Shown here: positions 17,327-24,403 of the stretch, in pieces | Numbering within the stretch: position 1 is the first letter of the stretch | Layout of the letters: each line of letters opens with the position of its first letter | Source of the DNA: CAZLHO01 sp964559455 | Lineage (GTDB): Bacteria; Krumholzibacteriota; Krumholzibacteriia; LZORAL124-64-63 | Length of the DNA: 64,000 nt | Assembly: GCA_964559455.1 (NCBI GenBank) | Contig: CAZLHO010000007.1 | Location: 1-64,000, forward strand | Direction of reading: 5' to 3' | The notes under the pieces: model-generated | Told to the model about the DNA's origin: nothing | Seen by the model: the letters and a program-made list of their open reading frames with translations, nothing else | The model's database searches: none | Position numbers and translations under genes: made by a program

Positions 17327-18870
17327 CGCCCCGCCTCCAGGCGGGACAGCAGGCCGGACCACTTGCGGGCCACCGCCTCGCGGACCGCGGGGGTCATCGC
17401 CACCACGGGCGGCCACTCGCGCTCGAAGCCGGCCTCGCCGGGCCACTTGCGCGTGGCGTCGATCCCCATCTTGCCGCCCAGGCAGGCGATGTTCGTCGCG
17501 TGATCCAGCTGGTCGACCGGGCCTTCCACGAAGAAGACGTCGCGGGCGGGGTCGATGCTGTTGGTGATCCGCCAGAGAAGGTTGTCGGCGTCGGCCAGGT
17601 CGGCGTCCTCGTCGACGACGACGATCGTCTTGCAGGTCATCATCTGGCCCATGCCCCACAGCGCGTGGCAGATCTTGCGCGCGTGGCCCGGGAAGGCCTT
17701 GCGGATCTGCACCACGGCCAGGTTGTGGAAGCAGGCCGCCACCGGCAGGTGGTAGTCGACGATCTCGGGCTGGACCCTCTGCAGCATGGGCAGGAAGAGG
17801 CGTTCGGTGGCCCAGCCCAGAACGCCGTCCTCCATGGGCGGCACGCCGACGATGGTCGTCAGGTAGACGGGGTCGCGGCGGCTGGTGATCGCGGTCACGT
17901 GCAGGACGGGGAAGTCGTCCGCCAGCGAGTAGAAGCCGGTGTGGTCGCCGAAGGGGCCCTCGCGCCGGCGCTCGCCGGGTTCGACGTAGCCCTCGATCAC
18001 GAAATCGGCCTCGGCGGGCACCAGCAGGTCCTGGGTCAGCGCCTTCGTCCAGGACACGGGTCGGCCCTGCAGGAATCCGGCGAAGAGCGACTCGTCGATG
18101 TCGTCGGGCAGCGGCGCGGTGGCGGCGTAGGTCAGGGCCGGCGGACCACCGATGGCCACGGCCACGGGCATGCGCTCGCCCCGCTGCTCCCAGGCCCGGT
18201 GGTGCGCGGTGCCGGTCTTATGCACCTGCCAGTGCATGCCGGTGGTCCGGCCGTCGTAGACCTGCATCCGGTACATGCCGATGTTGCGCCTGCCGGTCTC
18301 GGGGTGGCGCGTGATCACCAGGGGCAGCGTGATGTAGGGACCGCCGTCCTCGGGCCAGGTCGTCAGCACGGGCATCATGTCCAGCAGGCCGCGCCGCTCG
18401 AGATCGTCGCCCCGGACCACGACCTCCTGGCAAGGCCCCCCGGCGACGGTCTTCGGCGTCGCGGCGCCGCCCCACTCCTTCAGACGGCCGAGCAGGCGGA
18501 TCTTCTCCCAGAGCCCCTCGGGGGGCGCCGACTCCAGCGGTTCCCGGACGCGCGCGACGGCCTCGTCCAGGTCCTCGACGCCCAGGGCCCAGGCCATGCG
18601 CCGCCGCGAGGCGAAGAGATTGATCAGCAGGGGGACGGGCCGGCCGTCGGCGCGTTTGGCGGCGGTTGTCAAGCCGGCCGCCATACTGTAGTCTGCCGGT
18701 AGGGGATTCTCGAAGAGCAACGCCGGAAACTCGCCTTTCTTGACGAAGCGGTCGGCGATCTCGGTCACCTCGAGGCAGGGATCGACGGGATCGACGACCC
18801 GGATCAACTCGCCCCTTTCCTCCAGGAACGGGATCAGGGCCTGAAGCGTGCCGTTCGGTATCGCGGCCAT
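17323..18870 (-). CDS. ubiD: UbiD-family prenyl-FMN-dependent decarboxylase (MqnL-like)
   Basis: 515 aa, first gene of the quinone operon. It removes the ring carboxylate from the prenylated aromatic intermediate. The catalytic region EGPFGDHTGFYS is present (Glu and metal-binding residues), with the metal/flavin-binding INxFASRRRMAWALG near residue 85 and a KAFPGHARKICHALWG segment in the C-terminal half. In this context the likely substrate is the 1,4-dihydroxy-6-naphthoate branch rather than 4-hydroxybenzoate; this is an inference. The ATG at 18870 has AGGAAGG about 10 nt upstream. Confidence 0.92.
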   Translation of the reverse strand: MAAIPNGTLQALIPFLEERGELIRVVDPVDPCLEVTEIADRFVKKGEFPALLFENPLPADYSMAAGLTTAAKRADGRPVPLLINLFASRRRMAWALGVEDLDEAVARVREPLESAPPEGLWEKIRLLGRLKEWGGAATPKTVAGGPCQEVVVRGDDLERRGLLDMMPVLTTWPEDGGPYITLPLVITRHPETGRRNIGMYRMQVYDGRTTGMHWQVHKTGTAHHRAWEQRGERMPVAVAIGGPPALTYAATAPLPDDIDESLFAGFLQGRPVSWTKALTQDLLVPAEADFVIEGYVEPGERRREGPFGDHTGFYSLADDFPVLHVTAITSRRDPVYLTTIVGVPPMEDGVLGWATERLFLPMLQRVQPEIVDYHLPVAACFHNLAVVQIRKAFPGHARKICHALWGMGQMMTCKTIVVVDEDADLADADNLLWRITNSIDPARDVFFVEGPVDQLDHATNIACLGGKMGIDATRKWPGEAGFEREWPPVVAMTPAVREAVARKWSGLLSRLEAGR

Positions 18871-19033
18871 GGCATGGGGACCTTCCTGAAGCGTGCGGGC
18901 ACAGGTTCCGCCCGGCGGCGGAAGCGGCAGGGCGGAGTCAAGTTAGCAGAGCCTCTGCGGGGGGGCAAGACGGCGTGCCCGCGCCGGCTAAAGTTGCGGC
19001 GAGCAGCTGCGCGAGAGTCGGGGTGCAACGATT

Positions 19034-19702
19034 TTGAGCGACCGTGATTATACTCCGGGGACGGGAGGCCTCGGGGACGGTGACGGCGATCCGTCGCGCG
19101 GCCCCGTGCGCGGCGATGCGGCGTCATCCTTCCCGGTCGACGAGGCCTCCATCGAGAAGCGCTGGTTCCTGCTGGCCCGCGTCGATCACGAGAAGTTCGA
19201 CTACTTCTACGACAAGTATTACGACCGCATCTTCCGGTACATCTTCCATCGGACCCGTGATCGGGACCTCGCCGAGGAGTTGACCAGCGAGACCTTCTTC
19301 CGGGCGTTGCGCGCCCTGTGGAAGTTCCGCTGGCAGGGCATCACCTTCGCGGCCTGGCTGTACCGCATCGCGATCAACGTCGTGAACCGGCACTACCAGT
19401 GGGCGGCGCGCCGCCGCGAACGGCCCCTGAACCCGCCCGACCGCGAATTCGAAGCGGGCCTGATGCGCGACCCCGCGGACGACCCGTATGAACTGCTGGA
19501 GAACGCCGAGGAGCAGGAGCGGCTGCTGGAATGTCTGGGTCGGCTGGATCTGGACAGTCAGAACATCCTGGCCCTCCGGTACTTCGAAGGCCTGAAGGTC
19601 CGCGAGATCGCCGTGATCACCGACACGCCCGAGGGCACGGTCAAGGCCCGCATCAGCCGATCGCTCTGCAAGCTGCGATCGATCCTGGAGGAAACGGCGT
19701 GA
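19034..19702 (+). CDS. ECF-type sigma-70 family RNA polymerase sigma factor
   Basis: 222 aa. Region 2 runs from about residue 55 (EKFDYFYDKYYDRIFRYIFH, DLAEELTSETFFRALRALWKF) and region 4 from about 160 (DLDSQNILALRYFEGLKVREIA, TPEGTVKARISRSLCKLR). Regions 1 and 3 are missing, as in ECF factors. The first 40 residues are Gly/Asp-rich and atypical, and the start is a TTG at 19034 with only a weak ribosome site, so the true start may be further in. The next gene overlaps by GTGA and encodes a one-TM protein, the usual arrangement for a cognate anti-sigma factor. Confidence 0.88.
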   Translation: MSDRDYTPGTGGLGDGDGDPSRGPVRGDAASSFPVDEASIEKRWFLLARVDHEKFDYFYDKYYDRIFRYIFHRTRDRDLAEELTSETFFRALRALWKFRWQGITFAAWLYRIAINVVNRHYQWAARRRERPLNPPDREFEAGLMRDPADDPYELLENAEEQERLLECLGRLDLDSQNILALRYFEGLKVREIAVITDTPEGTVKARISRSLCKLRSILEETA

Positions 19703-19998
19703 AGGGGCGGGAAGAAGAGCCGGCCGTGTGCGCGGAGCTCGAGTCCAAGCTGCAAACGCTCGCCTCCCCCGTGCGCGGGAAGCCCACGCACCGGCAGCGC
19801 CTGCACGACGCCCTGCGCCGGGGGGCCTCGCTCCTGGAGCGACGACGCCCGCGCCTGCGCTGGGTGCTGCTCGTCGTCGCCGCGATGCTGATCCTGGCCT
19901 CGCTGGCCGTGGCGACGCGGCACGGCGACCCCGCCCCGGGGCGCTCCTCGCCCCCGGACCAGACCCTTGGCGACGCCTCGGCCACCACCGAGGTCTGA
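19699..19998 (+). CDS. Small single-pass membrane protein, possible anti-sigma factor
   Basis: 99 aa starting with a GTG whose GTGA overlaps the sigma-factor stop. Residues 1-50 are charged and cytoplasmic-looking (VKGREEEPAVCAELESKLQTL..., RLHDALRRGASLLERRRP). One hydrophobic segment at about 53-70 (WVLLVVAAMLILASLAVA) follows, then a short Pro/Ser-rich external tail. It lacks the HxxxCxxC zinc motif of classical ZAS anti-sigma factors; a single Cys is at residue 11. Position and topology suggest control of the sigma factor, but there is no family match I can name. Confidence 0.65.
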   Translation: MKGREEEPAVCAELESKLQTLASPVRGKPTHRQRLHDALRRGASLLERRRPRLRWVLLVVAAMLILASLAVATRHGDPAPGRSSPPDQTLGDASATTEV

Positions 19999-20031
19999 CT
20001 CCGCCTTCGGATCGTTTCCGCCCTAAGCCCC

Positions 20032-20058
20032 TTGTTTCCAGGGACTCATAAATATGAC
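20032..20058 (+). promoter_or_regulatory. Candidate promoter in front of the structured non-coding stretch
   Basis: TTGTTT (20032-20037) and TATGAC (20053-20058) are separated by 15 nt, or 16 nt if CTTGTT is used as the -35. The local sequence is notably AT-rich for this genome. Spacing is short, so confidence is limited. Confidence 0.35.
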
Positions 20059-20064
20059 TCTTCT

Positions 20065-20356
20065 GGGCGATTATTGGAGTCCGGGCTCCGGGCTGGGAAA
20101 AGATCGTCCCCGATGCAACGAAACCAGAACTCGTTGATTGTATCGTAGTGGAATAGCTCCATTGCGGGGGTTGGGAGCTTGGATGCAGGTGATTCCCCGA
20201 CCATGGGTCGCAACCAGCCTGCATCGGATTCATGCCGGGAATCGCGATTCACGAGTGTTCAACGGGCGAGGAACACTCTGCGGTTCCCGGCTCTATCCAT
20301 CCGGCGCCGGAATCCCGGCGCGAAGCGAAGGGCCCGGCCGTTTCCGGCCGGGCCCC
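20065..20356 (+). ncRNA. Candidate structured non-coding RNA, no known family
   Basis: About 290 nt between the sigma/anti-sigma pair and the convergent methyltransferase contain a run of perfect helices. CAACGA/TCGTTG is at 20116-20121/20131-20136, with CGAT/ATCG around it. AGCTCC/GGAGCT is at 20155-20160/20174-20179. GATGCAGG/CCTGCATC is at 20182-20189/20218-20225, with an inner GACC/GGTC. GCCGGGAA/TTCCCGGC is at 20234-20241/20284-20291 and encloses GAGTGTTC/GAACACTC at 20253-20260/20271-20278. GCGCCGG/CCGGCGC is at 20304-20310/20315-20321. A strong terminator hairpin ends it at 20355. Helices are consecutive and non-overlapping, and no ORF explains them. It is not RNase P, tmRNA, SRP RNA or a tRNA by any motif I can find. 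Transcription from the promoter-like site at 20032 is inferred. Confidence 0.45.
20330..20355 (+). terminator. Rho-independent terminator
   Basis: An 11-bp perfect stem, GGGCCCGGCCG/CGGCCGGGCCC, has a TTTC loop followed by CTTTA. It can end a plus-strand transcript and may also serve the convergent methyltransferase gene ending at 20391. Confidence 0.8.
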
Positions 20357-20390
20357 TTTACGTCTCGAATCTTCGCGGGTGACGACGGGC

Positions 20391-21095
20391 TCAGGCCGCG
20401 GGCACGCGGATCCCCAGCCTGGCCGGCACTTCGTCGCGCCTCACGGCCACGACCTCGACCACCCCGTGGCGATGCGCCTCGCCGTCGCCGTGGCGATGCC
20501 GGGGGCCCAGGCCCTCGTGATGGTGGACGATCTCCCAGCCCGGCAGCAGGTTCGTGATCTCGTGCCGCGCCAAGTAGGTCCGGAACTGGCCGTCGGCGCT
20601 GCGGAAGCTGTGCAGGCCGACCCGGGTCCACTCCTCGCTCACGAACTCGTAGAGCGGATCGTCGACGTGCCAGGCGGTGAGCATCAGCACCGAGCCGGGC
20701 GCGCTCCAGGTGTAGAAGCGGTGGAGCAGGCTCGCGCACTGGGTCCGCGACAGCGTCGGCATCAGGCCGAAGGCCAGGATGGCGTCGAAGGGCAAGCGGC
20801 CCGGCGTGTATTCGAAGATGTCCCCCCGCCAGAGCCTCTCGATCTTCCCGGCGCCGGACTGTCCGAGATCGCCGGCTCCCTCGCGCACCTGGTCCAGGGC
20901 CACGCCCGACGCGTCGATGCCGGTCAGGCGGTAGCCGAGCCGGGCCAGCGGCAGGGCGTTCCGACCCTGTCCGACGCCGAGGTCCAGCACCCGGCCCCCG
21001 GGACGGATGCGGCCGGCGAAGCGCACCAACGGACCGTCGGGCTGATCGCCGAAGTATTGCGGTTCGCGAGCGTAGATCTGGTCGTAGTCGTTCAT
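20391..21095 (-). CDS. Class I SAM-dependent methyltransferase with His-rich segment
   Basis: 234 aa. The SAM-binding motif RVLDLGVGQGRNALPLARLG is at about residues 33-52, followed by GIDASGVALDQV. This layout resembles TehB-like small-molecule methyltransferases. The C-terminal part contains a striking His-rich run (HHHEGLGPRHRHGDGEAHRHG) immediately after the final core strand, which could bind metal and is not part of the family core. The substrate is unknown. The start at 21095 follows GGAG/GAGG; the longer open frame to 21161 is not favoured. Confidence 0.85.
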   Translation of the reverse strand: MNDYDQIYAREPQYFGDQPDGPLVRFAGRIRPGGRVLDLGVGQGRNALPLARLGYRLTGIDASGVALDQVREGAGDLGQSGAGKIERLWRGDIFEYTPGRLPFDAILAFGLMPTLSRTQCASLLHRFYTWSAPGSVLMLTAWHVDDPLYEFVSEEWTRVGLHSFRSADGQFRTYLARHEITNLLPGWEIVHHHEGLGPRHRHGDGEAHRHGVVEVVAVRRDEVPARLGIRVPAA

Positions 21096-21284
21096 GCCTC
21101 GCTCCGGACGCTGCGGCGCACGCCGTTGAGATACTGCCTGTCTTCCTGGATGTCTCGGCATTCCGCCGCCCGGCTTTAGCCCGGATCATTCTTGAAGGAG
21201 CTGCTGTGGGCGGTGAAAAGCCTCCCGCCTTCCGGTCGTAGCAGAATCAGGGCCAAAAGCGCCGGACGGTCCGTCGTTCCGGGC

Positions 21285-22052
21285 TCAGTCCCCGCTCAGG
21301 AGGTCCCCCAGCAGGCCGCGCTTGCCCATCAGGCCTCCGACGCCGCGGTGCTCGCCCTTGTTGCGGCCCACGGCGCTGGAGATGCGGTCGGCCAGGCGGC
21401 TGAAGGGAAGGGTCTGCAGCCATACCCTGCCCGGGCCGGTCAGGGTGGCCAGGAAAAGGCCCTCGCCGCCGAAGAGGGCGTTCTTGAACCCGCCGACGAA
21501 GCCGATGTCGTAATCCACCGTGGGCTGGAAGGCCACCAGGCAGCCCGTGTCCACGCGTAGGGTCTCGCCCGGGGCCAGGTCGCGCTGGATGATGGCGCCG
21601 CCGGCGTGGCAGAAGACCTGGCCGTCCCCGACCAGGTTCTGCAGAATGAAACCCTCGCCGCCGAAGAGCCCGGCGCCGAGGCGCTTGGTGAAGGCCACGC
21701 TGATCTCGATGCCGTAGGCGCAGCAGAGGAAGGCGTCCTTCTGACAGAGCAGGCCGCCGCCCAGGGGCCCGAGCTCCAGGGCCAGGATCTTGCCGGGATA
21801 GGGCGCGGCGAAGGCGACGTGCGACTTGCCGGAACCGCCGTGGCGGAAGGTCGTGATGAAGAAGCTCTCGCCCGTCAGGACGCGCTGGAGTCCCTTGAAG
21901 ACGCCGCCGCCGGTGCCGGTGCTCATCTCGATGCCGGGCTCCATGAAGAGCATGGCTCCGGCCTCGGCCTGGACGGCCTCCTGCGGATCCAGTTCCACGA
22001 TCACGCCCTGAAGGTCGTCGCCCACGATCTCGTAGTCGATCCTGTCTGCCAT
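21285..22052 (-). CDS. AIM24/TIGR00266 family protein
   Basis: 255 aa, with a beta-rich fold that carries repeated Gly-rich strands: VQAEAGAMLFMEPGIEM, GESFFITTFRHGG, GGEGFILQNLVGDGQVFCHAGG and GGEGLFLATLTGPGRVWLQTLPF. These are hallmarks of the AIM24 family, widespread in bacteria and related to a yeast mitochondrial protein; the biochemical role is unknown. No signal peptide is present, so it is cytoplasmic. It starts 3 nt after the 5'-nucleotidase stop and is therefore the last gene of that operon. Confidence 0.88.
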   Translation of the reverse strand: MADRIDYEIVGDDLQGVIVELDPQEAVQAEAGAMLFMEPGIEMSTGTGGGVFKGLQRVLTGESFFITTFRHGGSGKSHVAFAAPYPGKILALELGPLGGGLLCQKDAFLCCAYGIEISVAFTKRLGAGLFGGEGFILQNLVGDGQVFCHAGGAIIQRDLAPGETLRVDTGCLVAFQPTVDYDIGFVGGFKNALFGGEGLFLATLTGPGRVWLQTLPFSRLADRISSAVGRNKGEHRGVGGLMGKRGLLGDLLSGD

Positions 22053-22055
22053 TTC

Positions 22056-23648
22056 CTACTCCCTCCCCGCCGCGTCGGCGGTGTCGATTTCGATGATGCG
22101 TCCCTCGATGCGGGCGTCGATCTCGCCCGCCGCGGCCACGGCCCGCAGGACGGCCTCGGTGACGGTCACGCCGGCGTCCTCCGGGGCGGGCGTCAGGCCC
22201 CCCAGGTAGACGTCGGCCTTCTGGGCCACGAAGTCCGGGCAGGCCACGGTATAGACGCGCCCGGGCTCCAGGGGTTGCCCGCCGACGGTGACGGATTCGA
22301 GCACGGCCTCGTCCCCCTCGCGACGGAAGCGGTAGGCCAGGCCCGAGACCTGCAGGATCCCGTGTCGCCCGCCGACGGCCGCCCGCGCGTTCTCGCCGGC
22401 CACGTCGCGCAGCTCGTCGCCCGTCAGGGCGAAGCGGACCACGGTGTTCCCGAAGGGCAGCAGGCGATGCACGTCCAGGGCGGTAACCGGTCCGGCCTGC
22501 AGGTTGCGGCGGATCGTGCCCGAGTTGATCAGACCGACGTCGGCGCCCGCCGCGTCGCGCATCACGTCCGCCAGCCAATTCCCGACGTTGCTTTCGTCGC
22601 GGCTGTCGCGGCGCCAGTCCCGGACCAGCCGGCCGATCTCGCCGCCGAACTCCGCCGTCACGCGCTCCCGGCAGTCGTCGATCAGCGACTTCAAGGCGGG
22701 CGGCCCCTCGCGGCCCTCCGCCATCAGCGTGATCAGGCGGCCGCGGTAGGAGACGATGCGGTCGTCCGCCACCGCCAGGTCCAGGCGGCCCAGGCTCGTC
22801 AGATTGGATCCGGCCTGCACGACCAGGATGTCCCCGATCGCCAGCGGTTCGCGCAGCCGCGTGTGGGAATGGGCGCCCACGATCAGGTCGACGCCCGATC
22901 CGGCCAGCCGGCGGGCGAGCAGCGTGTCGCCCTGGACGCCGTTGTGCGTGAGCAGGACCAGCAGGTCGGTGCCGGGATCGAGCCAGGCCGCCTGCCGCCG
23001 GACGAGACGGGCCTGGTCGAGCAGGGTCAGGCCGGCGGTGCGCACGTCGGCGGTCACGGCGAAGAGATCCTCGCAGGAGACGCCGATCACCCCCACGCGC
23101 AGCCCGCCGCGCTCCAGCACGACGGGGCCGGCGGCGAACTCGGGCTCGCCGCTCTCGTCCAGGATATCCGCCGCGAGCACGGGGAAGCGCGCCCGGGCCG
23201 CCAGGGCCCGGGCGTTGGCCCGCCCGTTGTCGAACTCGTGGTTGCCGATCAGGCCGACGTCGTAGCCCACCAGGTTCATCATGTCGACGAGGGCGGCGCC
23301 GCGCACCCCGTCGATCGCCAGGTCGCAGACGGGGTCGCCGGTCATGAAATCGCCGCCGTCCAGCAGCAGCGAAGCCGCGGCGTCGCGTCGCTCGTCGGCC
23401 AGTTGTTCGGCCAGCGCCGCGAAGCCGCCCACCGGGGCGCGGTCGTCGCGCCAGGTCGCGGGCTGCGGCAGGTACGCCGCGTGGATGTCGTTGGTGTGGA
23501 AGACCGTCAGGTTCCAGGGACCGTCGCCGGGCGCGGGCGTCGGAGCGGCCGCGGCCGCGGCGGCCGGCGCGAGCAGGGCGGCGGCCAGACAGAGAAGCAG
23601 CGAGGATGCGGCGAGGGCCGGGCGCGGAGCGATTCGAAGGACGGACAT
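22056..23648 (-). CDS. Secreted 5'-nucleotidase / 2',3'-cyclic phosphodiesterase family
   Basis: 530 aa. The signal peptide (MSVLRIAPRPALAASSLLLC...) ends in an Ala-rich stretch. The metallophosphatase domain shows VFHTNDIHAAYLP, LDGGDFMTGDP, GLIGNHEFDNG, LLTHNGVQGD and VGAHSHTRL, giving a full dimetal site. The C-terminal 5'-nucleotidase domain (about residues 330-500) has SNVGNWLADVMRDAAGADVG, INSGTIRRN and LPFGNTVV. The family hydrolyses extracytoplasmic nucleotides to nucleosides and phosphate. The start at 23648 has GGGAGGAACC directly upstream; the open frame to 24317 is not real. It is 83 nt downstream of the TlyA-like gene. Confidence 0.94.
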   Translation of the reverse strand: MSVLRIAPRPALAASSLLLCLAAALLAPAAAAAAAPTPAPGDGPWNLTVFHTNDIHAAYLPQPATWRDDRAPVGGFAALAEQLADERRDAAASLLLDGGDFMTGDPVCDLAIDGVRGAALVDMMNLVGYDVGLIGNHEFDNGRANARALAARARFPVLAADILDESGEPEFAAGPVVLERGGLRVGVIGVSCEDLFAVTADVRTAGLTLLDQARLVRRQAAWLDPGTDLLVLLTHNGVQGDTLLARRLAGSGVDLIVGAHSHTRLREPLAIGDILVVQAGSNLTSLGRLDLAVADDRIVSYRGRLITLMAEGREGPPALKSLIDDCRERVTAEFGGEIGRLVRDWRRDSRDESNVGNWLADVMRDAAGADVGLINSGTIRRNLQAGPVTALDVHRLLPFGNTVVRFALTGDELRDVAGENARAAVGGRHGILQVSGLAYRFRREGDEAVLESVTVGGQPLEPGRVYTVACPDFVAQKADVYLGGLTPAPEDAGVTVTEAVLRAVAAAGEIDARIEGRIIEIDTADAAGRE

Positions 23649-23731
23649 GGTTCCTCCCGGAAGGGGCGGCGGACTCGGCCGGGGCCGGAGAAGATTAGAC
23701 GCCGGCGGCCCCCGGGGCAAGCACCTCCGGC

Positions 23732-24310
23732 TCAGGCGTCCGGTCCGCCGGGTCCCAGGTGCAGCAGGAATTCCCGGTTGCCGCCCTTGGCGCCGGCGAT
23801 CGGGGACGGCTCGACCGGATGGAGGACGCGCGCCAGGGGCGCCAGGGCGGCGAGCACGGCGTCCAGCACTTCGGCGTGCCGCTCCGGGGGCAGCAGGCCC
23901 CCGCGCAGCCAGTCGCGGGGGGCCTCGTAGTGGGGCTTGATCAGGGCCACGATCTCGCCGCCGGCGGCGAGCAGGGACAGGGCGCGGGGAACGATCCGCT
24001 CGAGGCGGGTCCAGCCCGCGTCGATCACCACCAGGCCGCAGGCCTCGGGCAGTTCGACGTGCAGGGCGTTGGTCCTCTCCATCACTTCGACCCGCTCGTC
24101 GCGGCGCAGGCTCCAGTCGAGCACCCCGTAGCCCGTGTCCACGGCGTAGACGCGGCGGGCGCCGCGGCGCAACAGCACGTCGGTGAAGCCGCCCGTGCTG
24201 CAGCCCAGGTCGGCGCAGACCCGCCCGGACGGGTCGATCCCGAAGCAGTCCAGGGCGTGGGCCAGCTTCAGCCCCGCACGCGAGACATAGGGTGATTTTT
24301 CCGCCGCCAT
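23732..24310 (-). CDS. TlyA-type FtsJ-like rRNA 2'-O-methyltransferase domain, S4 domain missing
   Basis: 192 aa. The core matches TlyA/hemolysin-like rRNA methyltransferases: YVSRAGLKLAHALD, CADLGCSTGGFTDVLL (SAM site), VYAVDTGYGVLDWSLR, VVIDAGWTRLERIVPRAL and ALIKPHYEAPRDW. Normal TlyA proteins are about 240-270 aa with an N-terminal S4 RNA-binding domain; here the protein begins directly at the SRAGxKL motif, so the S4 part is absent. The ATG at 24310 has AAGGA 7 nt upstream. The open frame reaches only to 24367, and its 19 extra codons do not encode an S4 domain. Activity on rRNA therefore needs testing. Confidence 0.85.
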   Translation of the reverse strand: MAAEKSPYVSRAGLKLAHALDCFGIDPSGRVCADLGCSTGGFTDVLLRRGARRVYAVDTGYGVLDWSLRRDERVEVMERTNALHVELPEACGLVVIDAGWTRLERIVPRALSLLAAGGEIVALIKPHYEAPRDWLRGGLLPPERHAEVLDAVLAALAPLARVLHPVEPSPIAGAKGGNREFLLHLGPGGPDA

Positions 24311-24403
24311 GCGCCATCCTTTCCTGTCTCTCCGCCTGGTCCCTGGTATATCATCCCCTCGGCGCAATCACCAGATCTCCCGGGAAGGATTCGGCGCGGT
24401 TCC

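Noticed and set aside
20079..20089. GTCCGGGCTCC, part of the RNase P RNA P4 consensus
   Set aside because: The preceding GAGGAAA and the distant ACAGAA partner are missing, and the region is too short; a chance match.
20046..20252. 68-aa minus-strand ORF within the structured stretch at 20 kb
   Set aside because: No ribosome site or conserved sequence, and its frame crosses several of the paired stems.
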